45,618 bases of DNA from Diatrype stigma (Eukaryota > Ascomycota > Sordariomycetes > Xylariales > Diatrypaceae), in assembly GCA_022225965.2 (NCBI GenBank), contig JAKJXP020000179.1, forward strand, positions 1 to 45,618, given 5' to 3'. The notes beneath the pieces were generated by a model. It did no database searches. It was not told the DNA's origin and saw only the letters and a list, made by a program, of their open reading frames with translations. Positions 35,382 to 45,618 of this stretch are shown here, one piece after another. Both the position numbers and the translations under genes were made by a program. How positions within the stretch are numbered: the first letter of the stretch is position 1; each line of letters opens with the position of its first letter.

Positions 35382-36936
35382 ATGGGTGATGGGAGAGTCG
35401 CCGGACCCGAGATGTGCTAGAAGCCCCGGCTACTCGATAGTCAGCCATTCAATCACATGGCAAAAAAGCACGACGACGACGACGACATGAAAACATCATC
35501 TACCGGACTACTTTTTTCTATGTCGTTTATACCCCCCAAGTAGATGGATGGATAGATGGATGAGGGCCGGACTAGACTGGACTGAGCTGGAGGAGAAAGG
35601 AAAGGGAGAGAGACAGGCACACTGGGCCAGGAGTTTATGGGCATATCATAACGGAGTTACGAGACACTGATCTCGCATTTGGCATGGCATTATGTTTATG
35701 TTTGGTTGGGAGATGCCCCCCCCCCGGGTATCAAGGGATGGGTTGAGTCGCACAGAGTTTCAAACCGCAAGCGACTTGCTTTACTCCTTCTTCCTACTTA
35801 CTTACATGAGTGGGAGATAGAATGATCTCTAGATCTATTACTCATACCGCCTTTTCATCAACAGAAACGAATAGAAATGAGTTCGCTTTTACTTTCATGC
35901 CCTTTGGTAGTGTGATTAACTAGCGTATGTTCGGTATAGCCTCAGATCAAGCTAGTATCCCACCAGAAATTCCCAACGCTCTAGACTAATGTGCAAGACC
36001 CAAATGACTCATGCCCGCCATTAGCCTATAGTTATGTCCCCATTCGGAGATTATCACTCATCTACTATGAGCAGGGGTAAAACATACACCTTCATATGAA
36101 CGGTGTTAGAGGCAGTCCAGATGAGGGAGGGCGCTGTCCTCTCCTAAGACAGACAGATAAGGACTCAAGGAGTATTTGAAATCTGTCCAGATACACAACG
36201 CACACATACACTCCTACAGCCACTCTGTTCCACTATACCAACGAGCTAAAGCAAATGAGCGACCAGAGAACAATCTTAGAAGAGAACCCCATGAACCTGT
36301 CTATGTCACATACATGCATATACAGGCAGGCAGCTGGAGAATGCTAGGTCACGAGATCTCACGTGCCAAGGCCTTGGCCCAGCTGCTACCCCTTTCTCAG
36401 TGTAGGTTTAGTAGTCAGAAAGGGGTAAAAGAACTAGGCAAAGGGGAAGTAAGGGACCAAACTGTTTGATATCAAGTACTTCTGACAGTGACATGGTGCT
36501 AGGATTCGTCCGTACACGAGTAAGTATAAATAGTCTTATACCAATAATTACTTGGTCAGAGAAGAAAATCAAAGCAAATCACATATTTGGTCACCCAGTA
36601 GTGAGTTATCCGTTAGCTCCTACATAGTCAAGTGACTTCCAAGTGCTTGTTGAAGAGACCTCCTGCCTGCCTGCTAAACATGCTACTAGTACCCCTATCC
36701 TAACCTGATTTCCCTCTTCCTTCAGCCACCTAGCAACATTGGAACTACGACTTTTTGATTGCGGTGCCATTCGGGGTCCCCCCCTTCTTTACCCCTCTCT
36801 TTCCTCCGGTCGTTCTTATTTTCCGGTTCTCTTGCTTGTCACAGGTTTCCATATGATCACTCCACTCCACCTGCTTCCTTTCATCTCCTATCTTTCATGT
36901 CTCATTGCCTATCTTCTTATCGTTTTTTCTGACCAT
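35382..36936. other. Intergenic between convergent genes
   Basis: Contains a (CGA)n run at about 35469-35484, a C10 tract at about 35717-35726 and GGATGGAT repeats at about 35544-35560. The frame at 36176-36469 is not protein-like. No RNA gene recognised. Confidence 0.55.
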
Positions 36937-38740
<1,804 letters not shown>

Positions 38741-41720
38741 GGTGGGATGTGGTGTGGGACGGTGGGATGGAGATGGCGAGGAGGAGGGGTCGGAGGGGCA
38801 AGAGCAGCTACACAGGTGGAATAGAGAGGGTTGAGACAAGTGAGTTGATTTAAACAGAGGTCTGCGTCGAGCAACCTGATGTCAGGTACGTAACGAAGAC
38901 TCGATCAAGAACGAACGAAGAGGTTGGACTTGGATTCAGGGACAGGGAAATTCCTCTCCTTGCCTCGCCCTTGTCTCTTGTGTCTTTAGGAAGGACTCTG
39001 CGCTGTCCTGTCCTGTGCTATGCTGCACTTTCGCTGCACTGCGGTTTCAGACGGGCCGAGCAGCGAAACAACGGATGGATGGGCTCAATGACCTCAATAA
39101 ACCCGCCTGGCTGGTGGTGATCAATGAGAGCTAAAGAGCTAAGAAGTGGGGTGAATGGGAACTTCAGGCGTCAAACCGAATCGGTCTTCCAGTGGCTTGT
39201 ATAGCGTACTTAGTAGGTATAGAAACAAAAGAATGGGAACTCGGCTTCTCGTTGTCTATATCTCGATGTACTTGAAAAGCGACGATAGATGCTGGCAAGA
39301 ACAAAGGTGCCGGATCATGTATGTGTGTGCGTGTCTTGCAATAATATGTAGGCAGTAGAGGCAAGTAATAAGTCCGGCATGTATATGTGTATGTATGGTA
39401 TGTGGTATGTAGGTATGTAGGTATGTAGGTATGTATGTTCGTAATCAATGCGGGGAGGCGGAGAACAGAAACCGGGGTCAGCGCAAAAGCAGTCGGCAGG
39501 TCAAGCACGACACTGGACACGACACTGGATGGCTACTAAGTAAGGGCAAGGCGAGCTGGTAAGAAGCTGGTAAAAATGTTAAAAATGGTAAAAAGGCGAA
39601 ACTCAAAACACACGTAAGATAGATTGGAGTTGTATTCAAGCCGGCTGTGCTGTGTTGGATGAAACGAAGGGGCTATTTCAAGATGCCAGAATGACGGATG
39701 CTGCCGTTGAGATATATAAAGGCTGGCCAGTGGCACCTTGTGAATGAATACCTGGAAGTGCCTAATATACTAATATACCTATGTACTGCCTACCCCCTGG
39801 CCCGCTAACCCCCTACCTCCCTACCTATCTACATTAGAGATTCCTACATTGAGCACCGTTAATACATCTTCCCGCCCTGGCAGTGCAGCGCAGTGCAGTC
39901 TGCTCTGGTGGGTAGCCTGCGACAGAATACCCCTACTAGGACCAGGATCAGGGGTGGTGGTCCATCCCGAGGAGGGGCAGTCCGACGGCCCTACGAGGTA
40001 TACAGCCCATACAACCAATTAGCCCTGCTACCTAACGCTAGCTCTGTATTGTACATACATACTAGTACCTGGTATCTACACACGTCCTTCGTACAAGTGC
40101 CCTATAAGCCATCAGCAACACAAGTGCGACATACCCGACTGAGAAGTGAGGTAGATGTAGGACGACATTGTCGGTACGTACGAAGGGCTTGTCTACCTAG
40201 GTAGGGTTGAATCCAGAGACCGGTACGAATAGCTCAGACTACCTAGTATGTCCTTGGCAAGTAACAGCGAAGAACGATCTCGGATTTGAGTACCCAGGCA
40301 GGTATCATATCCTAGGTGCCTATACTGCCGACTGTCTATACCTACCTCCCTACCTAGGGATTAACGACCTAGCGAGAACTTGTCTGCAGTTGGCTTCTTT
40401 CCGAGGTGATAACCTTCCCGATTCCCTAATACCTACTTGCCTAGTAGGTGGACGGTGGACAATGGACTGACTGCATGTGCGTATCACAGGCCATTGTGGC
40501 ACTGGCTCCGTGGTTGAGAAACTGGATCGAGGCTCTAGCCGCTGACGTCCTGGCCACCCCGTCCACATGCGGCATTCTCATTGGACAGACCTCTAGAATT
40601 GCCGCGCGAAACACCCCGAACTAGGCAAGAAGGCAGGCCCTCTGCCCTACAAGAGACAGCTTAGGTGTACTACTATGTAGTAGAAGGTAGGTGAGTTAGG
40701 CAAGATTGGGAATTAAGTACAAGTAAGTAAGTACTAGGTCTACAATCACAGTGCCATTCAATGCCATTTCAGACAGGAACATGTACATAGTAAACGCTGG
40801 CCACCCTCTCTAGGTTCCATCGGGTTGCTGAACAACCGTCAGTACAGATTGCGGCCCCTGTCCAGAGTGGCTTGCTTCACTTCTCACTGCTACCTACATA
40901 GATATGTAGGTGACATATCTAGGTAGGTAAGAAGGCTGAGCTGGGGCTGAGTGCAGGGGGATGTGTTTTTCTGGCCCCCGAGAATGCATACCTGTGGATA
41001 TAGGATGTTGTGTACATACATATATACTAGGTTAGGTAGGCAGGCTGGCGGGTAATCTCTCTCTGTTTTTCTCCCCCCAGGGCCTCGCTTATATACGATG
41101 CGAATGTGCGTGTCTTTTATTAGCACGTCATGAGCATGAGCATATCCATATATCAATGCTTGTGTCCAATTTCGCTTCGCAGTGCTGTAACGTGATGAGA
41201 TGGATGGGTGAGACCCGGATCTTTGGGACATATCATCAGGTCGACGTGTGGTTGGTTCATTTGCGTTCCCCTTCGGACCCCTCTATCATGGATTTCTTTT
41301 TTCAGAAATCCACCAATTATCGATAAAGACGCTTCACGTAAGATGAGCGGCTCCTCCACGTCGTCGTTGATGGGCGAGTGAGCGTACGTCAGCGAGCGCC
41401 GTTTTATCCGAAATGGGCTACTAGTAAATGTATAGTTAAATCATCTCTTATAACTGGGGGTTAACGGTCCCATCGCCTTTACTAGCGACAAAGTCAGAAA
41501 TAGTATGTATAGCACAGGATGAGGCATCGTCTCATCTCATCTCATCCTAACTTGCTATGCGACAAACTAGCTTCGACTTCAGCACCGACTTCAATTCCAC
41601 CAGGAGGTCTGTCTATCTGTCTACTGGTCTATCATACGAACGTACGCCAAAGGAAACACGGGTATCATCATCTATCATCAAGACGCTGCTGCTGTTGCCG
41701 CGGCTGCTGCTGTCCTTGTC
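38741..41720. other. 3-kb intergenic region with TATG/TAGG tandem repeats
   Basis: MAP kinase promoter region, then gene-free sequence up to the phosphatase 3' end. A GTATGTAG-type tandem run covers about 39380-39440. A TACCTAGGTA palindrome lies at 40194-40203, a related TACCTAGGGA at 40351-40360, and a near-perfect hairpin (ACCTACATA-GA-TATGTAGGT) at 40892-40911. Confidence 0.6.
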
Positions 41721-42490
41721 TCAGGTTGTGCTTCCTGGAGCAGGCTCAATGTTGGGGAAGGTGTCGCGTAGGAAGTTGAGAGAAAATCGCTTGCACTGCT
41801 CGTAGGCCTTCTCGAACGCGTTCACCCCGGAATAGTACGGGTCCTGGACTACCTCACTCTTCCGGGTCCCGGAGTACTCGCCGAACAGCTTGACCTGAGC
41901 CTTCGCGTCCGTCGCCTTCCATCTAGCCTGATATCGTCGCAGGTTGTCGAGGTTGCTGGTGTCCATGGCGAAGATGTAGTCGAACGTGTCGAAGTCGCCT
42001 TGGCAGATCTACAAGAAAGACCAAGACAATGCACATGCGTCAGTTCGGGACCTCTTACCCTTTGTCTCCAAGATGTTGTACGGGCTGGCAACTAACTAAC
42101 CTGCCGTGCTTCGTGGTAGTAATCCTTGACTCCGTGCTTTCTGAGCGTGTCACATGTCCTGTCGTCAGGGGTGTCGCCAGTGTGAAACCCGCCTATTTAG
42201 ATGTTGAAGCACTCTTCATTAGTCCAAACTCGCGGGGACATGATTGAAGCTCCATGTAAACTCCAGGTGGGCTAGGTACCTAATCACTAGCGACAATTCA
42301 TAGCATACGTACCAGTTCCGCAAGAGTCCACCTGGTCGATAACACCGTAGTATGGTGAAGCTGGGTCCTTGGTGAGCGACCGGAAGACGCCTTCAGCCAT
42401 GGTAGACCGGCAAATGTTGCCCAGACAAACGAAGAGGACGGATATCTTTTGAGGCGCCTGTGCCGAGGCACCTGCCGCTGTGCCAGACAT
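41721..42490 (-). CDS. Low-molecular-weight protein tyrosine phosphatase
   Basis: Three exons, 42490-42313, 42192-42101 and 42008-41721, encode 185 aa; the 120- and 92-bp introns are GT..AG and keep frame. The family signature sits near the N-terminus: VLFVCLGNICRS, with the nucleophile Cys22 and phosphate-binding Arg28 (C-X5-R). The catalytic acid Asp146 lies in VVQDPYYSG, the usual general-acid loop. HTGDTPDDRTCDTLRKHG and FAMDTSNLDNLRR also fit. It is the counterpart of yeast Ltp1 and fission-yeast Stp1: a cytosolic enzyme that hydrolyses phosphotyrosine by a cysteinyl-phosphate intermediate. Length is slightly above the usual 155-165 owing to an Ala/Ser N-terminal extension. Physiological targets in filamentous fungi are poorly known. 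Confidence 0.96.
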
Positions 42491-44076
42491 GGCAAGTCGT
42501 TCTACCTAGTCAGGGAGGGCCGAGTCGGGGGTGCTAGAGAGTGCCAGAAAGCCCAGAATGTGGAGGTTGAACTACCAATGGTTGCGAGAATAAATGGAAG
42601 CTGGAGGTTTGAGGGTGGAAACTTGAAAGAGACGCGAACATTTCAAACGCAATTCGTACTTCGTCACTGCCCCGCCGTCCACCCGCCATAACTGCATAAG
42701 TGGGTTGGTGGGGTGGTATTCATTGAATGCATACCCCCTTTAGTTCATTAAGTGTCGGAATGCTAAACTAACCCCTGAGCCCCTAATGATCTCTAGGACA
42801 TTTTGCCCATGACTAGGAAGTCCAGGGAAAGTCTATGTGTAAGTTTTTTCAATGATGCCAACAGCTGATTACTGCCCGTTGAAGCTGTCATCAAGTTAAT
42901 TACTAATGAGAAACAAGCATATTCAATTCTTCCGAGTTCCAAGCTGGTTTTGATGTGTACAATCTTACCAATCCTACAACATCTCTCACATGAATCGCTG
43001 ATTATAACATTGTTATGGCAACATAACGGATGAAATACTACAACGTTTACTGTATCCGGTATGCATGCGATCAGTTCTCAGATAGCTAAATTCATATCTT
43101 TAAAAGGTGTCTTATATTAGCATGTATATCTGCCAAGTAGATCGATACTCGGCGCCAAACTTCCATGGAGGCAGTGAGTGGACGGATGCCATATGCGTCA
43201 CAGTATGTCCCGGCCAATCTGATCCCCTGCTTTCTCCGGCGTCACTTATCATACTTAATTCTCGTCACACGACCTAGTGAAGTTTCCAAATCCAGAGCTC
43301 CCATTTGGCCTTGCAATGCAGCATGGTCTGATATCTGTTATTCGGGGATGCGTAGACTGATGACGCGATCGGCAAGCCGTTTGCTGATACCTCTGCCTGA
43401 TCCCTTCCGGTTGGTATTATCTCCGCCTTGATTGGTTGTGAGGCGGCATCCGTTTGCCCATGTCCGCCCAACAGAGGGCGACAGCCTCGTTTGGCTTTAG
43501 GCAGCTATCCTTTTGGTCCACCGATTCTACCGGCTCAATGGCTACTCCTTGCCAACTCGGATGTCGCTAAAGATACCTCAAATGCCTACACTATTGCTGG
43601 GATCGAGTACGTTAAGCAATCACCACTGTAGGGGGTAGCCATGGAGGGCAAGAACAGCCATGGATTACCATATCTGCTGTTGCCTGTATCTCTTTTCATT
43701 CGTGGTAATGAACTCATGAGAGTTTATTCTGTCTAATAAACTTTGCCGTTGTGATATGACCCGAATCAGCAGCTTAAGGCTGATATGCTCGGCAACATGC
43801 CATTTGATTAGAATCGGACTTTGTTCCCTCCCGCGGACGGGTACGGCAAGCCAATCGAAGAGAATGATGCCGTGGGAGGCCCTCTAGCCCCGTCATTTGC
43901 AGTGCTGCCTGGCAGCCTGAGAATGAAGAGACGGTATATCATATAAAGATACGTGAGTGTTCCCCGATCCATCTAGTCCTCCTGGCCATCAAGGTTTCTT
44001 TCACTTCCCACAAAGTAGTAGAAAAAGGCTGGTTTGATCCTTCGGCATTTTAACCAAGATTGTCTGTCAACATAAG
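42491..44076. other. 1.6-kb divergent intergenic region
   Basis: Lies between the phosphatase (minus) and methyltransferase (plus) starts and holds both promoters. Small frames at 43165-43631 on both strands are not convincing. A TATA-like ATATCATATAAAG lies at about 43935-43947, about 130 bp before the methyltransferase start. Confidence 0.55.
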
Positions 44077-45459
44077 ATGGCGCTGCCAGTTTCTGAGGAA
44101 AGTGTGCAGCATGAAGCTGCTCACGATGCCGCAATCAGCGGTAGTGATGAAGGAGACACTCCATCATCACCATCCCCAACCGAACCAAGGGCCCGCACCC
44201 CCAACGCCATAGTAAAAGAATACCTACTCGAAAGGGTGCCGGAGTTTCGGAGGCTGGACTCCCTACGAGAAGAGGTATGCAATCACACCCGTCGAGCTAA
44301 GGGACGTCCCTAGTCTCAGCAGTATTGCTAAATACAAATTGCGTATAATCAGGGATGGCAGAGACCGGAAGGCGACGCCCACTTCGCGAGGCAGCGTCAC
44401 ACCGCCGATACGAGCAACCAGAATGGCAAAACCGCCTGGGGATTCTACAAGCGAATGCTGTCGATTGCCCAAGAGCTACACGACAGCACCGGCGCGCTCC
44501 AGATCCGCCACACGGCGTCTGACCCCGCAATCCTGGACATGTGCGCGGCTCCAGGAGGCTTCCTGGAGGTCGCGATGAACCAGAACCCCGGGGCCTGCGC
44601 CGTTGCATTCAGCCTACCCGAGTCCGTCGGGGGACACAAGTTGCTTATGCCGCGTCGGTCCGACGTGATGTGTAACTTCTTGGACGTCACCATGCTAGCA
44701 GCGGACATGGGTGTGGGCACTGGTATGGCAAAGGCACCTGAACCAGACGACACACCAAAAACAGCGCCAACGGAGCAGGGGAAGGGGCAGAAGCATAAGT
44801 TATTTGGGGAGGTGATCCCAGACAACCACCCCGACGCCGATTATTTCATCCGCGAGCGGCAGCTCCAGGTCTCTCAGAAATTCGACCTCGTGTTCTGCGA
44901 CGGGCAAGTGCTGCGGACGCATGAGGAGCACCGGGCCACCTACCGCGAGAAACGAGAGGCCACGCGCCTGACCTTGACGCAGCTGGCGCTCGGGCTGGAG
45001 CACCTGCGGCCAGGCGGGACGATGGTGGTGCTGCTGCACAAGGTCGAGGCATGGGATACCGTCATGTTGCTGCGGACGTTCGACCGGTTTACAACAGGTT
45101 CAACGAGAACGGGGAGAGGGGTGCGCACCTTCAAGCCGCGCGCCGGCCACAAGACGCGCTCGTCCTTCTACCTTGTGGCCATGGGCGTACGAAGCGATAG
45201 CCCTGAGGCGCATCGGGCCATCGCACGTTGGAAGAACCTCTGGCGCGTGGCGACGTTTGGGACCGACGAGGAGTGGACAACTGCCAAGTATGGGGACAGT
45301 AGCAACGAAGAAAACGTGGAGAACCTGCTAGAGGAGTTCGGGGACAAGCTCGTTGCGCTGGGCAGGTCGGTTTGGAAGATCCAGGCGCAGGCTTTGAAGA
45401 AGGCACCATTCATGCAAGATGCGTGGGCGACCGCTCGTCCCCGCGAGTTCTCGGGATGA
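44077..45459 (+). CDS. FtsJ-like SAM-dependent methyltransferase domain protein
   Basis: Two exons, 44077-44274 and 44353-45459, encode 434 aa; the 78-bp intron (GTATGC...AATCAG) is phase 0. The first about 45 residues are acidic and Ser/Pro-rich. The Rossmann core shows motif I (ILDMCAAPGGFLEVAM, Asp128), the catalytic-type Asp249 in FDLVFCDGQ, and Lys296 in MVVLLHKVEAWD. These correspond to the first Lys-Asp-Lys residues of the FtsJ/RrmJ 2'-O-methyltransferase K-D-K-E set in order. At the fourth site the sequence reads KTRSSFYLVAMG, where RNA methyltransferases have a Glu before the aromatic residue; Ser appears to replace it. An insertion of about 60 residues (EPDDTPKTAPTEQGKGQKHK) lies between motif I and Asp249. 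RNA methylation is therefore likely by fold but not certain. Confidence 0.88.
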
Positions 45460-45474
45460 ACGCCGCTGTCGCCG

Positions 45475-45506
45475 TTTTTTTTGGGGGGGGGGGGGGGGGG
45501 GGGGGG
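45475..45506 (+). repeat. T8G24 homopolymer tract just after the methyltransferase stop
   Basis: Eight T followed by 24 G begin 15 nt after the TGA at 45457-45459. It falls in the 3' untranslated region. Real and artefactual origins cannot be told apart from sequence alone. Confidence 0.95.
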
Positions 45507-45618
45507 CGGAAGATAGATGCTCTTCTTTCAGACTGAAGTCTTCGAGACTTGGGTTGATAACAAACAGAAGGCCACAAAACAAGTAAGAAGAAAATGTTCG
45601 CTTCGCATGGCATGGCAT
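45507..45618. other. Right window end, 3' flank
   Basis: About 110 nt of ordinary sequence after the G tract, ending in GGCATGGCAT. No gene visible; too short to judge. Confidence 0.6.

Noticed and set aside
39380..39440. TATG/TAGG tandem run as telomeric or subtelomeric repeat
   Set aside because: The unit is not TTAGGG and lies in the interior beside housekeeping genes.

Overview
The window looks like nuclear DNA of a filamentous ascomycete (Pezizomycotina), most likely a Sordariomycete; the class is an inference. Genes are split by short introns (55 to 213 bp) with GTRNGY donors and YAG acceptors. The families present (Slt2/Mps1 MAP kinase, dynactin p25, DUF3455 secreted protein, fungal class-4 sulfotransferase, THEM6-like thioesterase) are typical of moulds. 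Intergenic DNA is long and carries many TACCTAGGTA-type palindromes. Position 1 starts with 113 C residues, so the left edge is probably a contig end or a sequencing artefact rather than biology.

Layout. 1-3000: homopolymer, a coding-like fragment cut by the edge, an acidic uncharacterised protein (minus) whose 3' end is unclear, and a four-exon sulfotransferase-fold protein (minus). 5237-6385: THEM6-like thioesterase (minus). 8033-9727: secreted type-B carboxylesterase (plus). 11225-12151: DUF3455 secreted protein (minus). 15544-16164: coding-like minus-strand segments that I cannot assemble into a whole gene. 16960-17988: Ser/Thr-rich single-pass surface protein (plus). 20896-22383: four-exon conserved protein of the group often labelled 'BTB domain transcription factor' (minus). 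23911-26142: six-exon cytochrome P450 (minus). 27179-28353: five-exon cysteine-rich secreted protein (minus). 30035-30784: dynactin p25 (plus). 35166-35381: possible 71-residue protein (plus). 36937-38740: cell-wall-integrity MAP kinase (minus). 41721-42490: low-molecular-weight tyrosine phosphatase (minus). 44077-45459: FtsJ-like methyltransferase (plus), followed at once by a T8G24 tract.

The genes do not form an operon or an evident biosynthetic cluster: the P450, sulfotransferase and esterase are kilobases apart and no PKS, NRPS or terpene backbone enzyme is visible. Several products could act at or beyond the cell surface (carboxylesterase, DUF3455 protein, Cys-rich protein, single-pass Ser/Thr-rich protein), and the MAP kinase belongs to the wall-stress pathway, but their co-location is not evidence that they work together.

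Exon structures were rebuilt by hand from splice signals and reading-frame continuity; every model given with exon coordinates has a total length divisible by three and joins in frame. I saw no convincing tRNA, rRNA, transposon, CRISPR or telomere. I did not find a clear new multi-gene system. The items most worth a second look are the cysteine-rich secreted protein, the unresolved minus-strand locus near 15.5-16.7 kb, the frame break in the first gene and the dispersed palindromes.
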